DNA of 64,000 nt from Phycisphaerales bacterium (GCA_022360095.1 JAKSDK010001621.1:1-64000), one strand, 5' to 3'; shown: positions 8,411 through 16,640, counted from the first letter of the stretch. Numbers and translations: made by a program. The notes: generated by a model from the sequence alone, not told the origin.

Positions 8411-11010
8411 CACCGGAAGAATTCAAACGAGCAGAAGAACTGTTTCAAACCGCTCGCAAACTCGATCCATCCGAACGCGGCGCGTTTCTGAAGCAGGCGT
8501 CTGTGAACCATGAGGCGCTTGAGCAACGTGTGAAAGCGATGCTTAAAGAACATGACCGCCCCCCGGAGTTTCTGAAAACGTCCAACATCAAAGAGGGGCA
8601 GACCCTGAAGACGTCCGAATCCTCCCGGGCGAATTGCCTGGAATTCAACGTCGGGCAACGCGTCGACGGCTATACCATCGTTCGCAAGATCGCCGAAGGT
8701 GGCATGGGCACTGTTTACCAAGCCGAGCAGGAAAAACCCAAACGAACGGTGGCGTTGAAGATCATTCGGCCGCTCTATGCATCAGAGCAAATGTTGCGAC
8801 GGTTCGAACTGGAAGCGGAGGTGCTGGGGCGGCTCCAACATCCCGGGATCGCACAAATCTACGAAGCCGGTACTGCCGACACCGGACGGGGACCACAGCC
8901 CTTCTTCGCCATGGAGTTCATTCGTGGTCAAACCCTGTTGAAATATACGACGGAAAAACAGCTTGGCATACGACAACGGTTCGAACTGGTCGCAAGAATT
9001 TGCGACGCCGTTCATCACGCACATCAAAAAGGCGTGATTCACCGAGACTTGAAGCCCTCCAACATCCTCGTTGTGGATGAAGGGGCCGAGGGTCCAAGGG
9101 ATCGAGGGATTCAGGGAAGACCATCGTCGGTGTCGTCCTCGGTCCCTCGGCCCCTTGGCCCCTCGAACCCTTCTTCCGTACAGCCGAAGATTCTCGATTT
9201 CGGCGTCGCTCGGGCCACCGACGGTGATATTCAACGAACGACCCTCGAGACCGAAGTCGGCCAGCTCATCGGGACCTTACCGTACATGAGTCCTGAACAA
9301 GTATCCGGTGATTCGAGAATGCTGGACACACGCTCGGACGTCTACTCACTTGGCGTCATTCTCTACGAGTTGAGCGCCGGACGCGTCCCTTACGAAGTTC
9401 GCAACCATTCCATTCCCGAAGCGATTCGACGCATTCGTGAGGAAGAACCGTCCAGGCTGAGTTCGATCGACGCCCGGCTTCGCGGTGATATCGAGACAAT
9501 CGTGGCCGGCGCATTGGAAAAGGACAAGGCTCGTCGTTATCAGTCGGCGGCGGAATTGGCGGCAGATATCCGTCGCTATCTCTGTGACCAGCCGATCGTC
9601 GCCCGCCCACCCAGCGCGATCTATCAGCTTCGCAAGTTCGCCAAACGGCACAAAGCTGTGGTCGGCGGGATGGTGGCGGTATTCGTGGCGTTGGCCGTGG
9701 GAATCGTCGCCGAGCACCGTCAGCGGGTCGCCGCGGAACGATTGCGGCTCGATGCCGTCGCCTCGCGCGACGAATCCCAAGCCGTTACCGATTTCCTGAT
9801 AAGCATGTTGGAAGCGCCCGAACAACGGGGTAAGGAGGTCACGGTCCAACAGGTGCTTGATCGGGCAGCCGGAACGGTCGAGCAGCAGTTTACCGACCGG
9901 CCGATCGTCGCCGCCAAGCTGCACCATACCATTGGCCGCACCTATTTCGGGCTCGGTCTCGACGCACAGGCGGAGCCACATTTGCAGACAGCGCTTGACT
10001 TGAATCGGCGACATCTCGGCGATGCCCATGAAAACACCCTCAAATCCATGAACGCCATGGCGGTTCTCCGTTTGGAACAGCTCAGGTTCGACGAAGCCGA
10101 ACCACTTTGTCAGGAAGTCGTAGACCGGCGACGGGAAACCCTGGGTGAAACGCACGCCTATACGCTGAACGCCATGAACACATTGGCTGCCGTTTTCGAG
10201 CAGCAGAGCCGGGTTGACGAGGCCGAAAGCTTACGGCTCGACATGCTCAATTTCGCTCGGAAGGGCAAGGAACCGGCCGTTATCTTGATCTCCTCCCACA
10301 CCCTGGCCGCATTCTATATGAGGCAGGAACAGTATGAGAAAGCAGAGCCGATTTTACGCGATGCTTTGAATGAGGCGCCGCACGTCTTGGAGGAGAAGTA
10401 TTCGCATACGCTTGAAGCAATGCACCAATTGGGGACCCTTTACCTGAAACAGAAACGCTACGATGAAGCCGTGAAAATCCTGAAGGAAACTCTGAAAAAC
10501 AAAGAGCAGCTGCTTGGCGAAGACCGTCCGAGCACGATGATGACCGTGGTTGAGTTGGGTCGCTTATACGAAGCGCTGGGCCGTTACGAGGAAGCGGAGC
10601 CGTGTTTTCTCAAGGCGCTTTCTGTTCGGCGCCGGCAGTTTGGCGAGGATCGTCCCGAGGTGATGCAATCCATCCACGACCTCGCGGATTTCTACCTTCT
10701 TCAAGGGAGACTGGGCGAGGCAGAGCCGTTGTACCGCGAAACGTTGGAGCGTTCCCGTCGCCTTCTGCCGAAGGGCCGTCGCTATCAAATCGCCTCGCTG
10801 ATCAACCTCGGTCGACTTCTGGTCCCGCAACGTCGGTATAAGGAAGCGGAAGAGGCCTTGCTCGAAGCCCATGAAATTCTGGAAATCCACTCAAAAAAAG
10901 ATGCTGGTATAAAAGTCATGGCAATTCAATCGCTCGTGCGACTTTACGAGGCGTGGGATCGCCCGCAAACGGCTGCCGAATGGCAGGCCAAACTCTCGCG
11001 CAAGAAGTAA
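8407..11010 (+). CDS. Membrane Ser/Thr protein kinase with C-terminal TPRs
   Basis: GTG 8407 overlaps the sigma-factor stop and begins TPEEFKRAEELF, the usual N-terminus of this kinase type; the longer frame from 8371 is less likely. Residues about 90-360 form a PknB-like kinase: glycine loop EGGMGTVY (about 97), ATP lysine in VALKII, catalytic HRDLKPSN (about 212), DFG (about 264) and SPEQ. HRD and DFG are 52 residues apart instead of about 20, because a Ser/Pro/Arg-rich insert is coded by a DNA palindrome at 9080-9172. A transmembrane helix (VVGGMVAVFVALAVGIVA, about 416-433) follows, then TPR units to the end. I infer a membrane kinase that senses through its TPR part and acts on the sigma factor or other partners. 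The protein has 867 residues. Confidence 0.9.
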   Translation: MTPEEFKRAEELFQTARKLDPSERGAFLKQASVNHEALEQRVKAMLKEHDRPPEFLKTSNIKEGQTLKTSESSRANCLEFNVGQRVDGYTIVRKIAEGGMGTVYQAEQEKPKRTVALKIIRPLYASEQMLRRFELEAEVLGRLQHPGIAQIYEAGTADTGRGPQPFFAMEFIRGQTLLKYTTEKQLGIRQRFELVARICDAVHHAHQKGVIHRDLKPSNILVVDEGAEGPRDRGIQGRPSSVSSSVPRPLGPSNPSSVQPKILDFGVARATDGDIQRTTLETEVGQLIGTLPYMSPEQVSGDSRMLDTRSDVYSLGVILYELSAGRVPYEVRNHSIPEAIRRIREEEPSRLSSIDARLRGDIETIVAGALEKDKARRYQSAAELAADIRRYLCDQPIVARPPSAIYQLRKFAKRHKAVVGGMVAVFVALAVGIVAEHRQRVAAERLRLDAVASRDESQAVTDFLISMLEAPEQRGKEVTVQQVLDRAAGTVEQQFTDRPIVAAKLHHTIGRTYFGLGLDAQAEPHLQTALDLNRRHLGDAHENTLKSMNAMAVLRLEQLRFDEAEPLCQEVVDRRRETLGETHAYTLNAMNTLAAVFEQQSRVDEAESLRLDMLNFARKGKEPAVILISSHTLAAFYMRQEQYEKAEPILRDALNEAPHVLEEKYSHTLEAMHQLGTLYLKQKRYDEAVKILKETLKNKEQLLGEDRPSTMMTVVELGRLYEALGRYEEAEPCFLKALSVRRRQFGEDRPEVMQSIHDLADFYLLQGRLGEAEPLYRETLERSRRLLPKGRRYQIASLINLGRLLVPQRRYKEAEEALLEAHEILEIHSKKDAGIKVMAIQSLVRLYEAWDRPQTAAEWQAKLSRKK
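9080..9172. repeat. Imperfect inverted repeat inserted in the kinase catalytic loop
   Basis: The 30-base arms 9080-9109 and 9143-9172 are reverse complements at 25 of 30 positions, around a 33-base spacer. Each arm is itself built of short repeats related to GGGGCCGAGG. The element is in frame and adds about 32 residues between HRD and DFG without a stop. Confidence 0.85.
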
Positions 11011-11064
11011 TAGGCACTTGGTCTCATCCGGAAACGAACGAGACGCCCTCTGTGAAAAATATGC

Positions 11065-11091
11065 GATTTGCCGCACGGTTTCGAGCAAATC
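11065..11091. terminator. Possible bidirectional terminator hairpin
   Basis: GATTTGC and GCAAATC form a 7-bp stem with a 13-base loop between two converging genes. No U-tract follows, so support is weak. Confidence 0.3.
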
Positions 11092-12612
11092 TCACCCAAC
11101 GCCCAACACGACGAGTACGAATTCACCGATATCGCGACCGTTGAGAACGCCGTCGATATTCATGTCCGATGCCTGTACCCGGAACGGGTCGTCGTCCAGC
11201 TCCAACAAGACCTCAATGAACGGCATTGTGTCATCCGTATCGATCGATCCGTCACCGTTGATGTCACCGACAATAAGTTGACAAGGTCCGATCGTGTGAA
11301 CGCGCAGGCAAGTAAACGGACAAAACGAGCTATTGCAGCCGGGGTGAAGGCCGCCCCGAATCCGCACTCGATCGTCGACATTGTATGGGCCACGGTTGTC
11401 GGCCCAGTATGTCTCGCCGTCGTCCGCGGAAAACAGCGGTGTGCAGTGAAATCCCGTTCGGAATTCGCCACAAACGTCAACACACGGCAAAAAGACGTTG
11501 TGCCGCATGACAGATGTGCCCGCGCCGTCATCACAAAGCGTCCCCGGCGCCTCCAGCGTTCCGGCCACAAAGAGCGGTCCCGGAATCGAGAAATTGGCAA
11601 ACTCCAATGCGAACGACGCGCTGCCGTCATCCGGCGTAAACACGAGACATTCAGCCGGGCCAAAATCAATCGAGCCGCAGGCGGTCGTCAACGCACCGAT
11701 GCTGTTTCCGCGCAAACATGGTGTTGCGCAACCGGAGGGACCCGAGCATTCGTTGTCGATTTGACCCGTCACAACCACGCGGTCACCCACTTGAAACGCA
11801 CCGGTATTGTCGAGAACAAATTTGATGCCGATCGTATCCGCCACGAAAATAGGGCCGCACGTCGGATCGTTTACCAATGTTCCGGCGTCGCCGAATGCTT
11901 CTTTAATCGAATTGAAGTTAACCAACGGCTGACTACAGCCACCGTTGATCTCCTCGTCCAACGCCCCCTGCACCGACACGAAGTCACCTTCCGCAAAAGG
12001 ACCGAATGTCAACAGATCAAACCGCGATCCATCGGCTGTCAGCAAACTCGGGCAACCGAACTGTGAGACAATGCGCCCCGTTCGCTCAAAACAATCCGCA
12101 ATCAAATTACTGCGAATGAACGGCAGGTCTTCGCCGTGACAGCGGACGGTTCCGTCCGTTCCGTTCGCGTGGACATACACCCGCGCACCGGCGGCAAACG
12201 TGCCGGTGTTTTCCAATATGAACGATACCCCTCGATCGGAATCGAAACGTAGGCAACCGCCGACCTCAACCAACTGCCCACACTCGGCAACGCACCGCTC
12301 GATTGTATCGTTTATCAAGGTCGGAACGATCGTACCATTACATACACTGGCCGTGTTCGTGTTGATCGTTCCGGAAACAAAGACGCGATCACCGATCTGG
12401 ACCCCGGCTAAATCGATCGGGCGCACAATGGTCCCGTCGTCGGCGACATGCACGATGCAGTTCACAACACCACCAGTTTCCACAAGTTCTCCGCACGCCT
12501 CGTAGGGGATGATGTCAGCGTTCATCATCGTCGCCGGTGCGAGCCAGAATCCAACTGCGAAAAAAGATCGAATGGAACGCAAAAATGGGGGTTGTGAGAA
12601 TGCTGCGTTCAT
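11092..12612 (-). CDS. Secreted cysteine-rich modular protein with dockerin-like end
   Basis: The longest frame starts at 12846, but a TATAAT box lies at 12745-12740 inside it, and ATG 12612 gives a proper signal peptide (FLRSIRSFFAVGFWLAPAT) with cleavage near MNA. ATG 12612 overlaps by ATGA the stop of a 26-codon upstream ORF. The mature protein has about six modules of 60-75 residues with the pattern F-x-V-G-D-R-V-x-V-x-G, then C-x-n-C and a final I-x-x-C, for example NTGAFQVGDRVVVTGQID. The many cysteines suggest disulfide-linked small beta-barrels. The C-terminus has two complete dockerin-like repeats: GDINGDGSIDTDDTMPF and ASDMNIDGVLNGRDIGEFV. The protein is 506 residues long. The function is unknown; it is likely extracellular or surface-attached. 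Confidence 0.7.
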   Translation of the reverse strand: MNAAFSQPPFLRSIRSFFAVGFWLAPATMMNADIIPYEACGELVETGGVVNCIVHVADDGTIVRPIDLAGVQIGDRVFVSGTINTNTASVCNGTIVPTLINDTIERCVAECGQLVEVGGCLRFDSDRGVSFILENTGTFAAGARVYVHANGTDGTVRCHGEDLPFIRSNLIADCFERTGRIVSQFGCPSLLTADGSRFDLLTFGPFAEGDFVSVQGALDEEINGGCSQPLVNFNSIKEAFGDAGTLVNDPTCGPIFVADTIGIKFVLDNTGAFQVGDRVVVTGQIDNECSGPSGCATPCLRGNSIGALTTACGSIDFGPAECLVFTPDDGSASFALEFANFSIPGPLFVAGTLEAPGTLCDDGAGTSVMRHNVFLPCVDVCGEFRTGFHCTPLFSADDGETYWADNRGPYNVDDRVRIRGGLHPGCNSSFCPFTCLRVHTIGPCQLIVGDINGDGSIDTDDTMPFIEVLLELDDDPFRVQASDMNIDGVLNGRDIGEFVLVVLGVG

Positions 12613-12689
12613 GTCCGTCGAATGAGCGCGATCGCGCCGAAGCTGAACAGAGCCAACGTGGCCGGTTTCGGAACGCTGGCGAATCTCAT
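12609..12689 (-). CDS. 26-residue PEP-CTERM-like leader peptide or gene relic
   Basis: ATG at 12689 follows a ribosome-binding site (AAGAGG, eight bases away). The short frame codes for 26 residues containing VPKPATLALF, then a hydrophobic stretch and the basic end LIRRT. This is the layout of a PEP-CTERM sorting tail (Pro-Glu-Pro, membrane helix, basic end), with Lys in place of Glu and with no protein in front of it. An in-frame stop lies four codons upstream. Its TGA overlaps the ATG of the next gene (ATGA), so translation may be coupled. It may be a leftover tail of a deleted PEP-CTERM gene that now acts as a coupled leader ORF. Confidence 0.45.
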   Translation of the reverse strand: MRFASVPKPATLALFSFGAIALIRRT

Positions 12690-12739
12690 TTTCTTTTCCT
12701 CTTACACATGGTGTGACACCGCTACCGAAACACTCCGTG

Positions 12740-12768
12740 ATTATACCCGAAAAGTCGTCCGATACCAT
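12740..12768 (-). promoter_or_regulatory. Probable sigma70-type promoter for the secreted modular protein
   Basis: Reading on the minus strand, ATGGTA (12768-12763) lies 17 bases before a perfect TATAAT (12745-12740). The predicted start of transcription is about 12733, some 44 bases before the small leader ORF. Confidence 0.42.
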
Positions 12769-12958
12769 ATGGCGGGCGCATTTTGCAAAGCGGGAAAAAG
12801 CTCGCTGAAGTTGCGATGACACGACAGTCGTCCTCTTGTCCCGCACCGCCTACGCCTGGATGGCGGTTGCGATGCCGATCGGTCGTGATGGAAGCCTTCG
12901 TGCAACGTTTCATTTGGGATGGTCGTGAAAGATTTTTCCACGTTTTTCGAATCGGGGG

Positions 12959-12987
12959 TTGAATTGTGAAAATTATTCGAATATTAT
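12959..12987 (+). promoter_or_regulatory. Promoter with palindromic operator for the TetR gene
   Basis: TTGAAT (12959-12964) and TATTAT (12982-12987) are 17 bases apart. The perfect palindrome TATTCGAATA (12974-12983) covers the spacer and the edge of the -10 box. TetR proteins often repress their own promoter, so this is a good operator candidate. The rest of the 327-bp gap (12690-13016) shows only the promoter in the opposite direction. Confidence 0.5.
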
Positions 12988-13016
12988 TCATTTTTCAGTA
13001 GCGGAGGTTTAAGGCG

Positions 13017-13766
13017 ATGCCGTCCACGAAACTCGGCCGCGACGAGAAAAAGCGCTTAAGAGAGGAACGGATTCTTCGGTCGGCCCAGGAGATCGCGCGG
13101 GAGCACGGTTATCTGACACTCAATGTGTCGGACGTCGCCAAGCTGGCGGACGTCTCGGTCGGCACGTTGTACGCGCACTTTCAAAGCAAGGAAGGGCTCG
13201 TTGCGGCGCTGGCCGTACACTCATTGCGAGGGCGTGTGGAGACGTTTGGTGAGATTGCCGAGAGAGAGGAACTGGGTTGGGCGGAGAGGCTTGTTGTCAT
13301 CATTTTCGCCGATTTCCTGTTCAGTGTGGACCATCCGGAACTTTTTGCCGCGGAGCAACTTGGTGCAAGCACGGCCGTTCTTAAGGCGATGCCCGGCGGT
13401 TTGTTTCGATGGGTTCCGAGGGCCGAACTCAGGGAGAGTCGCGTGGAGCAGGTCGCTAGAGCGGCAATCGATGTCGGGGAGTTCAAGCCCTGGGCTAGCC
13501 CTTCCAAACAGGCGGCGGCGATTGATCATGGCGTGTGGACATTGACGTCAGGAAGCTCGTACATCTGGAATGTCACCGAAGCGGCACGGCAAGCCGAAGA
13601 CGTGTCGGCGCGAATACCTGACTGGCTGAAGCGCAATACCTGTGCGCTGCTAAGAGGTTTCTGCTGGAAATCGAAGCAACCCGAGAAGGACATTCAGCGA
13701 CTGGCAAAATACAGCCTTAGAGAAGGCAGGTTTCTGGCGTCTTCCTGTGGTTGCGCGAGCGATTGA
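13017..13766 (+). CDS. TetR-family transcriptional regulator
   Basis: A strong RBS (GCGGAGG) precedes the ATG. Residues about 10-56 form the TetR helix-turn-helix domain: ERILRSAQEIAREHGYLTL, then VAKLADVSVGTLYAHFQSKE. The remaining 190 residues are the ligand-binding and dimer part, which is too variable to name a ligand. A second gene (YceI-like lipoprotein) starts 53 bp downstream and a membrane protein follows, so the regulator may control these two as well as itself. The C-terminus ends in a small Cys-containing tail (SSCGCASD), which is unusual for the family and might bind a metal, but only three residues support this. Confidence 0.88.
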   Translation: MPSTKLGRDEKKRLREERILRSAQEIAREHGYLTLNVSDVAKLADVSVGTLYAHFQSKEGLVAALAVHSLRGRVETFGEIAEREELGWAERLVVIIFADFLFSVDHPELFAAEQLGASTAVLKAMPGGLFRWVPRAELRESRVEQVARAAIDVGEFKPWASPSKQAAAIDHGVWTLTSGSSYIWNVTEAARQAEDVSARIPDWLKRNTCALLRGFCWKSKQPEKDIQRLAKYSLREGRFLASSCGCASD

Positions 13767-13819
13767 AAGCGAATCATCGGTAAATCGGTTTTTTTGTTTC
13801 GCAAGAAAGGAATGTCATA

Positions 13820-14443
13820 ATGAAGATGGCGAAGTCAATATTTTTTCTGTTAGCACTGATCATGCACGGTTGTTCTAAAGAACAACAAGCGGCTCAACCG
13901 GCCAAGTCGGAATCGGCACCGGTCTCAGCCAAGTCTGGCGCAATGAATCTTGTTCCAACGAACACACGTATTCATTTCGTCGGCACACATGAAGGCCCCA
14001 AACCGGACCCGCGAAAGGGCGGGTTTGCGGAGTTTTCCGGCGTCGTCGACGTCGCCGACAACGGAACACTCCGATCGGTCAGTTTTGACATCGACACGAC
14101 ATCGCTTTGGACCGAGATTCCCAAGCTGACCGCTCACCTGAAGAGTCCTGATTTCTTCGATGTTCGAGAACATCCCAAGGCTGGATTTCAGTCCACGTCG
14201 GTCCGTCCATCGACGAAAACCGGCGCGTTTGATGTGACCGGAAAGCTTACGCTGTTGGGGACGACCAAGGAAATCACGATTCCGACAGCCGTATCGGTGA
14301 CGCCGCAGGGCGTGACGCTCGACAGTGAGTTTACGATCGATCGCAGGCAGTTCGGCATGAACTACGGTCAAGGCAAGGTGAAAAACGACGTCACGGTCAG
14401 CGTCGTCATCGGCGAGCCAATGACGGAAGAAAGCCAAGGGTAG
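13820..14443 (+). CDS. YceI-like lipoprotein
   Basis: An N-terminal lipoprotein signal (FFLLALIMHGC, lipid-bearing Cys near residue 19) is followed by a linker rich in Ala, Gln and Ser, and a YceI domain (residues about 40-203): TRIHFVGTHEG, GGFAEFSGVV, SPDFFDVREHPKAGFQS, LTLLGTTKEITIP and DRRQFGMNYG. YceI proteins form a lipocalin-like barrel that binds polyisoprenoid or other long lipids in the periplasm. Here the domain would be tethered to a membrane. RBS AAAGGA lies before the ATG. The gene is ten bases upstream of a membrane-protein gene and downstream of the TetR gene, so the three may form one operon. Confidence 0.85.
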   Translation: MKMAKSIFFLLALIMHGCSKEQQAAQPAKSESAPVSAKSGAMNLVPTNTRIHFVGTHEGPKPDPRKGGFAEFSGVVDVADNGTLRSVSFDIDTTSLWTEIPKLTAHLKSPDFFDVREHPKAGFQSTSVRPSTKTGAFDVTGKLTLLGTTKEITIPTAVSVTPQGVTLDSEFTIDRRQFGMNYGQGKVKNDVTVSVVIGEPMTEESQG

Positions 14444-14453
14444 AAGATCTGAT

Positions 14454-15320
14454 ATGCCCTTTACGATTAAGGACATGATCTACGGAGGCGTTGCGCCGAT
14501 CATCGTGGCATGCATGTTGCTGCTGACCTTGCGGCGCCTTTTGCCAAGGGATCTCGGTGAACGATACTCGGTCTCCATGGCGACGTTGGCCGGATTCCTC
14601 GTCGGGTACGGTTTGCTGTCGCTGGCCCCGTGGTCTCCGACGGCTCATTGGCATTGGTTGCCCTATGCGTTGATGGCGGCCGCCGTCGTCGGGGCCGTCG
14701 TCCGTGCAGAGGGCGTCCGGTTTTTCGAGCGGTTGTTGATGTACCTATTTGTCGCAATCGCGGCCGGGTGGTTTCTGGTTCCAACGTGGAAGGACCTCGT
14801 TCCTTCGCAGACGGTTCACCTTATCCTATTCGTGGTCTACCTCGTTGCGCTCGTCAGTCTTTTGGAACCGCTCGCGGAACGCTCGACAGGACCTCTGCTG
14901 CCCCTGGTCCTTTGGATCACGATAACGGCGGCGGCGGTCGTGTTGGCGCTTTCGGGAAGCTTGCGCTTTGCTCAAGTTGCATTGGCCGGGGCCGGTGCGC
15001 TCTTCGGCGTCATGCTCGTGACTTGCTTCAAGCGCGAGACCGGGCGCGAGACCGGGCGCGTGACGGGGGCCGCTTTCGTCTTTTCCATGATGGCCGTCGG
15101 CTCATTGCTGATCGGTTGTGTTCATTCGTTTAGCGAAGTGCCGCTTGCATCCTATTTGCTCGTGCCTGCCGCACCGCTGGCGCTCTGGAGCTGCGAGATT
15201 GGTCCGCTGTCCCGCCTGACCGGGGTCAAACGTTATTTTGTGGCTTTTTCGTTACCGGTTACCTTACTCGGTAGTGCAGTGTTGTTGGCGGTGGTTGCAG
15301 AGATGAATAGCCTGGAGTGA
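14454..15320 (+). CDS. Polytopic membrane protein of unknown function
   Basis: The 288-residue protein has about eight or nine hydrophobic segments, for example VAPIIVACMLLLTLRRLL near the start and LLGSAVLLAVVAEMN at the end. I recognise no family motif. A polar loop near residues 194-205 is coded by a short 12-bp tandem repeat (RETG twice, then RVTG). The start lies ten bases after the YceI gene stop, so both are likely co-translated. The function may relate to lipid or quinone handling with the YceI partner, but this rests on position only. Confidence 0.6.
   Translation: MPFTIKDMIYGGVAPIIVACMLLLTLRRLLPRDLGERYSVSMATLAGFLVGYGLLSLAPWSPTAHWHWLPYALMAAAVVGAVVRAEGVRFFERLLMYLFVAIAAGWFLVPTWKDLVPSQTVHLILFVVYLVALVSLLEPLAERSTGPLLPLVLWITITAAAVVLALSGSLRFAQVALAGAGALFGVMLVTCFKRETGRETGRVTGAAFVFSMMAVGSLLIGCVHSFSEVPLASYLLVPAAPLALWSCEIGPLSRLTGVKRYFVAFSLPVTLLGSAVLLAVVAEMNSLE
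15032..15067 (+). repeat. 12-bp tandem repeat in a membrane-protein loop
   Basis: GCGCGAGACCGG occurs twice in full, followed by a copy with two changes. It codes for the repeated residues RETG in a loop between hydrophobic segments. Confidence 0.75.
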
Positions 15321-15373
15321 GTTATCATCGTGTTTGGCTGTGCATGCCGTTGGGACTTTTCGGGCCTGTTCGC

Positions 15374-16468
15374 TCAGTTCTCATCCGCGGGCATCATTGC
15401 CGTCGGTTCCGCCATGACATCCGTTTCTTCGAGGTCCTCAAGATCCAGGTCGAGTTCGTCCTGAGCTTCTTCTTCCAGTCCGCCAAGCGCGATCAATCGG
15501 TCCTGCGACTGGGCGGACCATGTCGTTTCGGGATAGTTTTCGATGATCCAGCGATAATAGTAGGCGGCCGCATCGATTGCATCCGTCCGTTCGTAGTATT
15601 GGCCAATGCTGTATTCTTTTTCCGCACGGCGATCCGTGATGCCCTTCAACAATTGCGGGACGCTTTTTTCGGCGGATTCCTCGGGATAGCGGTCATGGAA
15701 ATCGCGCAAATAGACCTCCGCCTCCAAAAGGTCGGCTTCATCAAACTGGATGCCCGGGAATCTGGCGAGGGCGGATTGACCGCTTCGCAGCATCGCGAAC
15801 CGATGGTACTGGCCGCGAGGGAAATCTCGCATGAGCCGGGCATACGCCATCTCCGCTTCCTCGAATTCACCATTTTGGTAGTGATAATCCGCCTTGAATC
15901 TCAGGGCTCGTTCGGCCAGCGGCGTGCCCGGGGCCCAGAGATCGATGATCTTGTTGAGGATGTCCAAGGCTTCTTCCTTCGCCGACAACCATAGGACGCC
16001 GCCCCAGATCTTTTGCTTGCGTTCTTTGAACAGCAGCATTTCCGCGATGATGAATTCCTTGTGTAACGCACGGTCCGCCAATTCGTGCCCGCGCCAGCCT
16101 TCGAGCAAGGTTTCCAGCCATTCGTAGGCCTGCATGACGTCGCCGCTACGGGGCTTCACGTCTTCCGCGGAGACTTCGGTCTCCGCTGCGTAGAAAAGGG
16201 CTTCAGGCCAATAGGGCGATTCCGGATACTGCTCGAACCACTTCTTGAAGGCCTTCCTGGCATTCTTGTACTCGCCTTTGGCCAGCATGGACCGCGCCAA
16301 GGCCAGATCGCCACCTTCGGTGCCGGGGATGGGTGGAGGGAGTTCCTTCCATTTGCCGGTCGCGGGGTCGAATTCGAGTCGCTCATGATAGGCTTCAGTG
16401 TCCTGTGCCATCCCGATCGAAGGCAGGATCAGAAGAGACGATATCAAGATTTGGAAGATACGTTCCAT
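15374..16468 (-). CDS. BamD-like outer membrane assembly TPR protein
   Basis: A signal peptide (ILISSLLILPSIGMAQ) is followed by TPR-like helix pairs: ARSMLAKGEYKNARKAFKKW, FEQYPESPYWPEALFYAAE, LRFKADYHYQNGEFEEAEMA and YARLMRDFPRGQYH. This is the YfiO/BamD pattern, in which the protein helps the BAM complex insert beta-barrels into the outer membrane. Unlike E. coli BamD no clear lipobox cysteine is visible, and at 364 residues it is longer than usual (about 245), with an acidic tail (LDLDLEDLEETDV). A related planctomycete-type TPR protein cannot be excluded. It is divergent from the LptE-like gene, which would pair two outer-membrane biogenesis functions. GAGGG upstream supports the start. 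Confidence 0.65.
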   Translation of the reverse strand: MERIFQILISSLLILPSIGMAQDTEAYHERLEFDPATGKWKELPPPIPGTEGGDLALARSMLAKGEYKNARKAFKKWFEQYPESPYWPEALFYAAETEVSAEDVKPRSGDVMQAYEWLETLLEGWRGHELADRALHKEFIIAEMLLFKERKQKIWGGVLWLSAKEEALDILNKIIDLWAPGTPLAERALRFKADYHYQNGEFEEAEMAYARLMRDFPRGQYHRFAMLRSGQSALARFPGIQFDEADLLEAEVYLRDFHDRYPEESAEKSVPQLLKGITDRRAEKEYSIGQYYERTDAIDAAAYYYRWIIENYPETTWSAQSQDRLIALGGLEEEAQDELDLDLEDLEETDVMAEPTAMMPADEN

Positions 16469-16611
16469 CCCTGGACCCTCGATGTGTAGATGGCCAGTCC
16501 ATGCTCAGGCGGTGCGCTCCACCTTTGGCCGGCCATTGTAGCATGGCCGATTCCAGCGCTCTACCGCTCTTTTTGGCCGCGAAACCGTATGGGGGCTGTT
16601 GCATTGACGCG

Positions 16612-16640
16612 TTTGCCAGGGTTCGAGAGCCGGATATAAT
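16612..16640 (+). promoter_or_regulatory. Probable promoter of the LptE-like gene
   Basis: TTTGCC (16612-16617) and a perfect TATAAT (16635-16640) are 17 bases apart, in the 266-bp gap between the diverging bamD-like and lptE-like genes. The coding start at 16735 is about 88 bases after the predicted transcription start. Confidence 0.42.

Noticed and set aside
11068-12066. A 332-residue plus-strand frame opposite the modular secreted protein
   Set aside because: No domain, basic composition and no RBS; the minus-strand gene has a signal peptide and dockerin-like repeats.
12613-12846. N-terminal extension of the modular secreted protein up to 12846
   Set aside because: It would place 78 residues without homology before a good signal peptide and would include a TATAAT box; ATG 12612 is a better start.
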